Below are positions 5,266 through 12,601 of a stretch of 33,984 nucleotides of DNA, piece after piece (positions within the stretch are counted from its first letter, which is position 1; every line of letters begins with the position of its first letter). Source of the stretch: Chromatiales bacterium. Lineage in GTDB: Bacteria > Pseudomonadota > Gammaproteobacteria > SZUA-152. Location of the stretch: NCBI GenBank assembly GCA_026999335.1, contig JALTPW010000200.1, positions 1-33,984 of the forward strand, written 5' to 3'. The notes below the pieces were generated by a model that worked only from the letters and a program-made list of their open reading frames with translations, made no database searches and was not told the DNA's origin. A program made the position numbers and the translations under genes.

Positions 5266-5810
5266 CGCCTGAGCACTCCCAGAAGTCCCGCCAACGGGCC
5301 TGGTTTCTGCATGCCCAGGCGGTTCTGCTGCTCACGGCGCAGCTCTCCGAAGTATTTGCCCAGCAGGCCCGCGGGCAGGGCAGTGAGGGAGGCGAATACC
5401 GTCCACAGGTAGGGCTGGTTCAGCGCCTCGATGCCGCCCTGGTAGACACCCCAGCCCAGCAGGCCGGCAAAGGCGACGGTCTCGAAGACGAACAGCCACG
5501 CCATCATCAGCGCGATCCGGGGCCGGGTGGACTGCCCGTCCGCCTCCGCCATGGCCTTGTAGCGCTCGGTCCAACCGCGCTCCTGCTCGATCTGCAAATC
5601 GATCTCGCGCTCCATCAGCGCCGCCCGCTGGTCTGCCGGCAAGGCGTCCACAGCAGACAGGATCTCCCCACCGGTGGCGGTGTCCGGCAAGCGCTTGTCC
5701 GGCGGCAACACGGCATTGACCGCGGCCAGGATGGCCGGGCCTCCAGGGATGAACGGCGCCGCCACCGCGGCCAGGGGCCGCAGGGATGCCAAGATCTTCT
5801 TCAGTTTCAT
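5262..5810 (-). CDS. Holin-like membrane protein
   Basis: The start is the ATG at 5810 (MKLKKILASLRPLAAVAAPF), with GAGGTGG upstream. An upstream extension is the shadow of the preceding gene. The 182-residue product has a weakly hydrophobic N-terminal segment (AAVAAPFIPGGPAILAAVNA). A soluble acidic region follows (DADQ/ERE-rich, including a helix EIDLQIEQERGWTERYKA), then two clear membrane spans (IALMMAWLFVFETVAFAGLL and LWTVFASLTALPAGLLGKY). This layout resembles the 3-TM holin family associated with gene transfer agents and many siphophages. Its place at the end of the late operon with two other small proteins supports a lysis role, but the endolysin is 12 kb away. Confidence 0.6.
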   Translation of the reverse strand: MKLKKILASLRPLAAVAAPFIPGGPAILAAVNAVLPPDKRLPDTATGGEILSAVDALPADQRAALMEREIDLQIEQERGWTERYKAMAEADGQSTRPRIALMMAWLFVFETVAFAGLLGWGVYQGGIEALNQPYLWTVFASLTALPAGLLGKYFGELRREQQNRLGMQKPGPLAGLLGVLRR

Positions 5811-6061
5811 CGCCGCCACCTCGCACGCAGGTAGTGCTTGAGGATGGAGAGGTAGATCAGCCCCCAGGGCGGCAGGGCGCTGAGCACATGGGGCAGACCG
5901 ATGCGACCGCCGATCCTCGCCTTGATGAGGCTCTCGGGCAGCCCCAGACAACGCATGCCTTCAGCGAACAGATTGACCCAGGCATGTCCCTCGTAGTAAT
6001 CAGGGCTCCGGTCCCTCATCGCGTACCGGAACCGCCTCCAGTGTGGCGTCATGCAGTGCAT
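5807..6061 (-). CDS. Hypothetical late-operon protein, 84 aa
   Basis: GGAGGG lies four bases before the ATG at 6061, a strong ribosome binding site. The protein has an aromatic, charged N-terminal half (DRSPDYYEGHAWVNLFAEG). A hydrophobic segment near the C-terminus (GLPHVLSALPPWGLIYLSIL) is followed by basic residues (KHYLRARWRR), so it may associate with the membrane. Start and stop overlap neighbouring genes. It lies between the Cys-rich protein and the holin candidate; the function is unknown. Confidence 0.6.
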   Translation of the reverse strand: MHCMTPHWRRFRYAMRDRSPDYYEGHAWVNLFAEGMRCLGLPESLIKARIGGRIGLPHVLSALPPWGLIYLSILKHYLRARWRR

Positions 6062-6365
6062 GGTCCCTCCTTCTGCCGAGCAGGTTGGTTTGATGTGCCA
6101 CCAGGGCGTTGAATGCGTCCTGGCCCCGTTTCATGTCCTCACGCAGGATCTCGATAGCCTGGGTCTGCCCGCGGTTGGTCTGCGACATCTCCACCATCAG
6201 GATGGGTTGCCAGGCGATGGCGCAACACCACTCGTCCACGATCTCCTCGGACTGTGGATGCTTCCCAGTGATGCGCGTGTACCATGCACAACGGCGCAGC
6301 TTCCCGTCCACAGCCTCTTCGCAGGTGTGCCCCAGCGGGCAGGTCAGTTCGACATCGATGCTCAT
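6000..6365 (-). CDS. Conserved cysteine-containing phage protein, 121 aa
   Basis: The N-terminal half has cysteines at residues 9, 15, 26, 47 and 48 in a pattern (ELTCPLGHTCE, RRCAWYTRITGKHP, DEWCCAIAW) that I know from unannotated proteins in many siphophages. The remainder is helical (ILMVEMSQTNRGQTQAIEIL). The Cys/His residues suggest metal or iron-sulfur binding. It lies directly after the tail fibre gene and its last 60 bases overlap the next gene. Family membership is recognised from the pattern; no function is established. Confidence 0.7.
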   Translation of the reverse strand: MSIDVELTCPLGHTCEEAVDGKLRRCAWYTRITGKHPQSEEIVDEWCCAIAWQPILMVEMSQTNRGQTQAIEILREDMKRGQDAFNALVAHQTNLLGRRRDHALHDATLEAVPVRDEGPEP

Positions 6366-6375
6366 GGTGCGGCCC

Positions 6376-7194
6376 CTAGTTCTTGGTGCAGATGATCACG
6401 TCGATGTACTGCGGCGCGAATGCAGTCGGGCCGTTGCTGCTGGTATTACCAGTGCCGGATGCACCTGTCTGACCAGTGCCTGAATAGCTCGTGTTCCCAC
6501 TCGATGATCCCGTGGAGTTGGTCGTGCCAGTGTGAGTGTGTGCACCGTTGGAGGCCACGTAATGCTTGCCGGACACACCAATCGTGCGAGCTGCGCCAGA
6601 ACCAAATCCTTGTCCGCCGTTCACATCGACCAGCGCATCATGGTTGTGATTCCCCGCCGACCCTGTAGTGAACCCGTGCGTGTGCGCGATTACGGTGCTA
6701 TACGAATGGCGATGGGATGGGCCGCTGTGCGTATGGGATGGCCCAGTGTGGGTGTGCGCTGTGCTGGGCGGCGAGGACAGGGGGTGCGTGCCGCCACTGC
6801 CGCCGCCGGATCCGCTCACCACGCGCAGCGCCTTGTCGTTCTGGGTAGTGTCCTTGGTCCATCCTGAGGGTGCGGCGGCCTGATAAAACACCATCTTGGT
6901 CCCAGACGGGATCAAGTTACTATTGAGGAGCGCAGACACGCTCTTGCCGCCTACCGTGTTTGCATCGCCTGCATTGGCCGCTTTGATCTGGTACAGCGAT
7001 GACAGCGCCACCCAGGTGGTCCCATTCCATTTCTCGAACCGATTGTTGGCGCTGTTCCAGCGCACCGCGTTCGTGGGGATGTTGGTCGGTGTCCCCACGT
7101 CGAACATGGTCGCTAGGTCGTCGTCACGTGCCTTGAGCAGGTTGAGAAAGTCCTGGTAGAGATCCGTCAGGACCGGTTTGTTCCAGTCCGCCAT
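6376..7194 (-). CDS. Tail fibre protein with collar-like domain and HxH pairs
   Basis: The 272-residue protein opens MADWNKPVLTDLYQDFLNLL and has a tail-collar-like element (GTKMVFYQAAAPSGWTKD, residues about 99-116). The C-terminal half is dominated by Gly/Ser/Thr with six His-x-His pairs at residues 147/149, 154/156, 161/163, 171/173, 183/185 and 219/221. In known trimeric fibres such pairs line the axis and bind metal ions, so this is probably a thin, metal-stabilised trimeric needle or receptor-binding tip. It follows the J-like tip gene by one base, the usual place for a fibre. No fibre-assembly chaperone gene is next to it. Confidence 0.85.
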   Translation of the reverse strand: MADWNKPVLTDLYQDFLNLLKARDDDLATMFDVGTPTNIPTNAVRWNSANNRFEKWNGTTWVALSSLYQIKAANAGDANTVGGKSVSALLNSNLIPSGTKMVFYQAAAPSGWTKDTTQNDKALRVVSGSGGGSGGTHPLSSPPSTAHTHTGPSHTHSGPSHRHSYSTVIAHTHGFTTGSAGNHNHDALVDVNGGQGFGSGAARTIGVSGKHYVASNGAHTHTGTTNSTGSSSGNTSYSGTGQTGASGTGNTSSNGPTAFAPQYIDVIICTKN

Positions 7195-7195
7195 G

Positions 7196-10100
7196 TCAGA
7201 AACCCTCCGCTGACCATGAGAACGGCCCGCTCACGCGAGCCCCCGTAGTGCTGTTGTAGAGATAGACAGAGAAACTGGTGGGGTAGGGTGTGTCCGTGAA
7301 GTCGTAGACCGCGATGACGGACCCAGAGCCCTGCGGCGTGACGGTAATGCTGTCCACATCGATGAATTGCCGGTTGAAGTTCACCACTGTTCCATTGGTG
7401 TCGGCGGCGTTTGCGGTGCCCATGCCGCCGTCGTACTTGCGCTTCACGTCCAGCCGCACCTCGAGGCCGGTCAGCTCCAGCAGGTCGTCACCGCCGGCGG
7501 CGCTGAACTCCAGGCGCACCTTGACGTACTGGAAATCGGTGGCGAACACCTGCCACACACCCGTGTAGTCCGTCCACGGGTCAGTTGCCAGCTTGCGCAC
7601 CGAGATGATGGGGTTGATGGTCACGTTGCCGGAGACAGTCACGCTGCTCAGGACCACGTTGATCAGCGTCCCGGCCAGCACGGTGCCATAGTCGAACGTC
7701 TCCTCGTAGACCGCTGTGGTTTGGGACGGCTGCATGAAGTAGGGGAAACCGGCGTTGATCTGGTCCTGAGGGGAGTTCCAGCCGTTGTTGGTAAAGTGCT
7801 GCTGATAGGTGTCGCTGGTGACCACCGGTACCAGCAGGTGTCCGTCTGCCTTGACCAGGGCGTTGGTCTTGGTGCCGGACCAGGTGCTGAGCCATTTCTG
7901 CTTGAGGATGTAGTCCGGGGGCTCATTGACCGCGGCCGCGATCGATGCCTCAGTGCCATAGTTCCCTGCAGAGTCCACGGCTACCACCCAATAGGTGTAG
8001 ATACCGGACTCGATCTCGAACAGTGGGGCAAACGTGCCAGCATGCTCCCCCACTACCTCTGCGGTGGCGAAGTCTGCGCCCTTGCGAACCTCGTAGTGGT
8101 CTATAGGCAGGGTCCCGGCGCTGGCCGACCAACTGAGCAGTACGTTGTTGTCGATCACCTGCTGGCTGACACTAGGCCGCCCGGGCGGGCTGACCACGAC
8201 GTCAATGGACCCTGCAGCACCCATATTGCCTGCTGCGTCGATAGCTGCGACCCAGTACCGGCGCGTGCCTGACCATGCCGCCTCCGTGGCAAACCGCGTG
8301 CCCTTGATGCGTCCCACATAGATGGCAGTCGCGAAGTTGCTACCGTACCGGATCTCATACTCGACGATGGGAAAATCCCCTGTGCTAGCCGTCCACTCGA
8401 TGACTGCGTTCGGTCCCTCGAAGCTGTTGGAGACCACTGGCGCACCAGGCGCATTGATGGTGAGTGTCACATAGGTGGCGGTGGCTGAGACGTGGTCGGT
8501 CGTATCCCGGGCCTTGATGCCAAACGTGTAACTCCCAGCGGCCAGGATCCGGTACAGGTAAGTATTCGATTTTGTGCGATCGATTACCTGTCCACTGTCG
8601 TAGTCCGCTCCAAGTCGCAACTCGTAGTCACGCAAGTCGATGTCCTGTACGTCATCCCAGGCCAGTAGGATGCCGTTCGCCTGCAAAGTCGCGGTGAAGT
8701 TCGTCACGTCCTCTGGGACGGCAGCCTGCCCGACGATGGTGTAGCTCACCAGTTGGGTGCTGGATCCGCCCATGCGCCCGCGTTTGTTGAATGCGCTGAT
8801 CTCGATCTCGATGGTGCCTGCTGCATCCACATCGAACTCGATGGCACGCGCTGTTGTACTCCCTAGCATTACCCAGGGCCGGTCTGTGAATCGATAGCGA
8901 ACCCAGGCGCCACCATATTCGCCAGTGACGTCCCAGGTGACGGCTACTCGGGTGCCAAACCCCGCTCCGATGCGGATCAAGGTGTCCCCAACCTGCACGT
9001 CTGTGACAGTCGGGAATTGGTTACCGTATGTGGTAGGCTGCGTGTAGCTGAACGGGTTGTTCTCGGCCGCGTAGTAGTTGGGATCCTCGTCCACGGCCGT
9101 GATACGCACACGGTGCTCGGACAACGGCTGGATGTCGACGATCTTGACCTTTTTTCCAGGCGTCGGTGCAGGCTCGAAGAACCACAGATAGTCCAGCGGC
9201 GGGTGGTTTGGATCATCGTCCGGTGCGCTGGGCAGCGGCGTGCTCAGCGAGAGCGTGTCGCTGGGCCCAGTCTGGTAATTGACGTCGTAGACACCGTAAC
9301 TGCCATCTGGGAACCGGATACCGATGTAATGTTGCTCGCCAGACGTGAACGGCACCTGACGGTCGAGCTGCAACGTCGTCGTGGTACCGGACACGAGGCG
9401 GCCAGAATATCCCCATTGGGTCAAGTCGTGGGACAGGGTGACCACGTCACCGCGGTCCACTACCAGTCCCTCCATGTCTGTTTCCCAGATGATCCGGCGC
9501 CGGCGGTAAGTCTGTGCCGCAGCCAGCAGCAGCGCCTCCTTGCCCGCCTGATCCTTGTCAGTCACGCCCCATAAGTCCACCGTCACAGGGTTGACTGGGT
9601 TTGTCACACCTGGTACCGCGGCCCGTACGGTGTCTGGTTGCCAGTCCAGGGCCGGGTTGATGAATCTGGCAACGATCTCGTCGGCGATCTTGCCGGTGGC
9701 ATACTCGATCCGAAACGAGTCCCGGACGATGTTGCTCATGCAGAAGACGGCCACAGCGGGCCGGTTGTCCTCATCCCAGACGACTCCCAACTTGCCGCTG
9801 GCCCAGGTGGGCGTGGCACGGCCGCAACGGGCGATGGCGATCAGCATCTCGTCCACGTTCATGGGCCTATCGAAGACGAGATTGCAGCTCAAGCCCTTCA
9901 TGTCGCACCATGCCCCCCAGTCTTTGATGGCCTGCTCGTCGATACGGGTGGTGGGCAGGCCAGCACCGAACAGCCGCTGCCCATTGGCATCGAACTTCCC
10001 CAGTGCCAGCCACCGGAACCACCAAGCGGGGTTGCTGGTGGCCTGCAGGACCCAAGCGGTGCCCGTCCAGGCTTCGCACCGGGCCGTAGCCAGAGCCGAG

Positions 10101-11380
10101 AGACTGTCCACTTGCCCACTGAGCTGAGAAGTCGCCTTGATCTTCAGTGCCACGCGCTTCTGGCCGGTGTAATCTCCCGTGTCCGCTTGGTAACTGCGCA
10201 GTTGCTGCCAGGTGAAGTCTGAAGTCTCTTTCGGGCTGGTCGCGTCTGGAGTCACACGCCGGACACGCACGTCATACTGGCCAGAGGGGACATCACGCCG
10301 GTAGCTGTAGCGCAGCGGCTTGCGGTCGCCGTTGGTGATGGTGATGCTGTTGGTCGTATCGAACCAGGGTTGCCACAGGCCAGATCCTGCTGAGGCATAT
10401 TCGATTTCGAAAGTGACACTGAGCGGTTCCAGGCCCTTGTTCGCGGCGAAGAACAGCAACCCTGTAATGTCCACAGCCAGTGCTGTCGCGTTCGGGCTCG
10501 ATGTCCGGGTGATCCAGCCGGCGGAAGCGGTCAGCGCACCACCGGCGATGGTGTCGACGTTGGCCGGGAAGATGGTCAAGGCCCCATCGGGACCAGATTC
10601 CTCGATCTGGACATCGCTGAATGCTCCATCGACGGTGGACGCATCGGACGCCAGGCGCGTGTTCCCGATGCGAAAGTCGCTCAGCGTCATATCGCTGAGG
10701 CCGAAGTTGAAGACTTGGTAGAGGAATTGGTCGCTGCCCAAGAATTCGGTGTAGGGGCGGGCCCCTAGATCTGGGAAGATCCTGTGTGTCCCGATTACCA
10801 GCGGCAGAGGGGCATAAGGGCGGGCACGGTTCGTACCACCAGTCAACGCATAAGTTGGGCTACCGTCCTCCAACCCAGTGGCGTTCTTGATCTCTGGGCT
10901 CGGTGGCGGCACCAGGGCGTTGACCAGCATCGTCCCGCCGATCTGAATCAGAGCAGTACCTACCGCCGCAGCCACGGCATCGCCCAGGCCCAGATTCAAC
11001 GCTCCACCTAATGGGGCACCAAACGTGAGCGCGGCCACCAGTACGGCGATCTGCAGCACCGTGCGTAGCACCTTGTCGCTGTCACTACCGCCACCTTGGA
11101 CGCGTGCGCGGACGGTGATCAGATCACCTGTAGCTGGGAACGTGGTGTCCCATACTGCTCTGGGGATCTCTCGGCCATTGAGGTACAGCACCACCGGTTC
11201 AGAGAGGGTAAGCCCTATCCGGTTCAGGTATCGGGCGATAGATTCCCCGGGCAAGAATGGGGTATAGACGGTGGTTCGGTCGCGTGTCGCGAGGATCGGA
11301 TGTGGGCAGTAGACCAGGTTCGCCTGCGCCGGATTATCCACGACTGTACTATAGCGTGGCTGTGGTGGTGTTAGCGCCAC
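7196..11380 (-). CDS. J-like tail tip / host specificity protein
   Basis: This is the largest gene, 1394 residues, starting at a GTG that overlaps the end of the peptidase gene by ten bases. The N-terminal part has a hydrophobic segment around residues 104-160 (VLRTVLQIAVLVAALTFGAP and following), which is typical of J-like central tip proteins. The middle (about 200-800) matches the tail-hub region, including WYDTTN-type and VVTLSHD segments. Three fibronectin type III-like repeats follow at about 885-1150, beginning VPEDVTNFTATLQANGILLA. The C-terminal 200 residues are a beta-rich receptor-side region. The order peptidase, tip, fibre is that of lambda-type tails. Confidence 0.92.
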   Translation of the reverse strand: MALTPPQPRYSTVVDNPAQANLVYCPHPILATRDRTTVYTPFLPGESIARYLNRIGLTLSEPVVLYLNGREIPRAVWDTTFPATGDLITVRARVQGGGSDSDKVLRTVLQIAVLVAALTFGAPLGGALNLGLGDAVAAAVGTALIQIGGTMLVNALVPPPSPEIKNATGLEDGSPTYALTGGTNRARPYAPLPLVIGTHRIFPDLGARPYTEFLGSDQFLYQVFNFGLSDMTLSDFRIGNTRLASDASTVDGAFSDVQIEESGPDGALTIFPANVDTIAGGALTASAGWITRTSSPNATALAVDITGLLFFAANKGLEPLSVTFEIEYASAGSGLWQPWFDTTNSITITNGDRKPLRYSYRRDVPSGQYDVRVRRVTPDATSPKETSDFTWQQLRSYQADTGDYTGQKRVALKIKATSQLSGQVDSLSALATARCEAWTGTAWVLQATSNPAWWFRWLALGKFDANGQRLFGAGLPTTRIDEQAIKDWGAWCDMKGLSCNLVFDRPMNVDEMLIAIARCGRATPTWASGKLGVVWDEDNRPAVAVFCMSNIVRDSFRIEYATGKIADEIVARFINPALDWQPDTVRAAVPGVTNPVNPVTVDLWGVTDKDQAGKEALLLAAAQTYRRRRIIWETDMEGLVVDRGDVVTLSHDLTQWGYSGRLVSGTTTTLQLDRQVPFTSGEQHYIGIRFPDGSYGVYDVNYQTGPSDTLSLSTPLPSAPDDDPNHPPLDYLWFFEPAPTPGKKVKIVDIQPLSEHRVRITAVDEDPNYYAAENNPFSYTQPTTYGNQFPTVTDVQVGDTLIRIGAGFGTRVAVTWDVTGEYGGAWVRYRFTDRPWVMLGSTTARAIEFDVDAAGTIEIEISAFNKRGRMGGSSTQLVSYTIVGQAAVPEDVTNFTATLQANGILLAWDDVQDIDLRDYELRLGADYDSGQVIDRTKSNTYLYRILAAGSYTFGIKARDTTDHVSATATYVTLTINAPGAPVVSNSFEGPNAVIEWTASTGDFPIVEYEIRYGSNFATAIYVGRIKGTRFATEAAWSGTRRYWVAAIDAAGNMGAAGSIDVVVSPPGRPSVSQQVIDNNVLLSWSASAGTLPIDHYEVRKGADFATAEVVGEHAGTFAPLFEIESGIYTYWVVAVDSAGNYGTEASIAAAVNEPPDYILKQKWLSTWSGTKTNALVKADGHLLVPVVTSDTYQQHFTNNGWNSPQDQINAGFPYFMQPSQTTAVYEETFDYGTVLAGTLINVVLSSVTVSGNVTINPIISVRKLATDPWTDYTGVWQVFATDFQYVKVRLEFSAAGGDDLLELTGLEVRLDVKRKYDGGMGTANAADTNGTVVNFNRQFIDVDSITVTPQGSGSVIAVYDFTDTPYPTSFSVYLYNSTTGARVSGPFSWSAEGF

Positions 11381-11757
11381 CGGTAATAACCTTCCACGGC
11401 CAATCCGTAGCGGTCCAGATCTCGAATCCTGTGCAGTACTACCTGCCCGGCGCTCTTCATGGCATGCAAGACATGTGGCACCTCACCGAGTTCGCAGTAG
11501 ATGCCGATGTGATTGAGACGACCGCGGCCGACCATGAGCACCGCGTCTCCTTCTGCTGGGTGCTCCACGGGATCAGCGTAATCATCCTTGTGTGCTTGAA
11601 TCTGGCGGCTCCAGCCACGGTAATCTGACATGCGCTCCGCAGGCAGCGCGATGTGGCGCCCAAAGACTTCCAGTTGCACTCGGGCGGCCAGCGTGGCACA
11701 GTCGTTCTCGCCCTCGATGTAGGGCTCCCCCAGGTAACGTTCCGCCCAATGTGTCAT
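11371..11757 (-). CDS. NlpC/P60-type tail tip peptidase (lambda K-like)
   Basis: This 128-residue protein has the NlpC/P60 catalytic layout: Cys20 in EGENDCATLAARVQLEVFG, His83 in GRGRLNHIGIYCE, and His95 or His98 as third residue. The DYADPVEHPAEGDAVLMVG strand region precedes the His, as in the family. Such proteins cleave peptidoglycan stem peptides during tail assembly or entry. It lacks the Mov34-like metallopeptidase domain of lambda K. It sits between the DUF1833-type minor tail protein and the tip protein, the usual position, and its end overlaps the tip gene. Confidence 0.88.
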   Translation of the reverse strand: MTHWAERYLGEPYIEGENDCATLAARVQLEVFGRHIALPAERMSDYRGWSRQIQAHKDDYADPVEHPAEGDAVLMVGRGRLNHIGIYCELGEVPHVLHAMKSAGQVVLHRIRDLDRYGLAVEGYYRWR

Positions 11758-12233
11758 CAGAACAACCCCGGTGCCGTCTCTGGCCGGTAAGTGAGCGTGA
11801 CGCCGGGCCGGTTGAGTAGGTCATCGAAGCTGAGCACACCACTGACTTCCAGGGCAGTGATGCTCAGATTGCTGAGGTCCATGGTCACTTCCCACTCGAT
11901 AACGTCCGGAGCGCTGCGCAGGACCTGGATCATGCGGCAGGTGGCCCCCTGGCCGCCGCCGGAGGCCTCCAGCCAGGCCACCAACTCCTTTCCCACATTG
12001 TCGATGGCGAGCCGCGCCCTGGGCAGCCCTACCTCTTTGTCGTCCGGCAGGGTGGCCCTGAACGCCATCGCCACGAAGGTGTTGCCCATATGGACCAGGT
12101 CCTGGTTGTCGTTGACCACCCGGATGGGTGCGGCCAGGTCCGGGTGATCGATTTCCAGCAACAGCAGCGGTGTCTCCTTGGCGGAGGTGCTGTTGATGGT
12201 CTCCTTGAGCGTATTGGAGTAGCTCTTGGCCAT
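11757..12233 (-). CDS. DUF1833-like minor tail protein
   Basis: I start this at the ATG at 12233 (MAKSYSNTLKETINSTSAKE), coupled to the upstream gene by a one-base stop/start overlap (TGATG). The 158-residue product has the ETPLLLLEIDHPDL, IRVVNDNQDL and GNTFVAMAFRATLP segments of the DUF1833 group, which occupies the position of lambda minor tail protein L. It ends FDDLLNRPGVTLTYRPETAP. It probably forms part of the tail tip ring. A longer upstream frame overlaps the preceding gene and looks spurious. Confidence 0.8.
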   Translation of the reverse strand: MAKSYSNTLKETINSTSAKETPLLLLEIDHPDLAAPIRVVNDNQDLVHMGNTFVAMAFRATLPDDKEVGLPRARLAIDNVGKELVAWLEASGGGQGATCRMIQVLRSAPDVIEWEVTMDLSNLSITALEVSGVLSFDDLLNRPGVTLTYRPETAPGLF

Positions 12234-12598
12234 CAGTCCCAGGTCTCCAGACGAAAGCTCACCTCCCAGGACAGTGGAGCTCCTGGATAGGGCGAGAAGG
12301 GCTTGGCGGTGTAGATCCCACCTTCGATGCGGGCGAGCTTTGTGATGCCATCCTGGGGATCGGTCCAATTGAACCAGTCTGCGCCACGGGCGATGGTGTC
12401 GCGGAACCAGGTCTTCCAGCTGGCGTATTCCGCGTCGCTGTAGACATACGTCACCGGTCGACCCACCATGGCCTTGCTGCGGACCATGGCCTGCTTCGGT
12501 GGACCGCTTTCCATCTGGGTCCGGATCAGGGCGGATTCAGGCTCTTCGCCGTACCGGTCTAGCGCCAGGCGGCCGTAGGAAGGATAATCTGTAGCCAT
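12233..12598 (-). CDS. Minor tail protein, lambda M-like position
   Basis: The 121-residue protein is rich in Trp and Tyr (YASWKTWFRDTIARGADWFN) and ends in a beta segment (PLSWEVSFRLETWD). It lies between the tape measure and the DUF1833-like gene, where lambda-type phages encode tail tip proteins M/L, and has a similar length to M. I recognise the general type but not a named family. It is packed three bases after the tape measure stop. Confidence 0.72.
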   Translation of the reverse strand: MATDYPSYGRLALDRYGEEPESALIRTQMESGPPKQAMVRSKAMVGRPVTYVYSDAEYASWKTWFRDTIARGADWFNWTDPQDGITKLARIEGGIYTAKPFSPYPGAPLSWEVSFRLETWD

Positions 12599-12601
12599 CG
12601 T

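Noticed and set aside
7367..8272. A 301-codon open frame on the plus strand
   Set aside because: It is fully antisense to the tail tip gene, has no ribosome binding site, and its product has the Val/Gly/His-rich composition typical of reversed GC-rich coding DNA.
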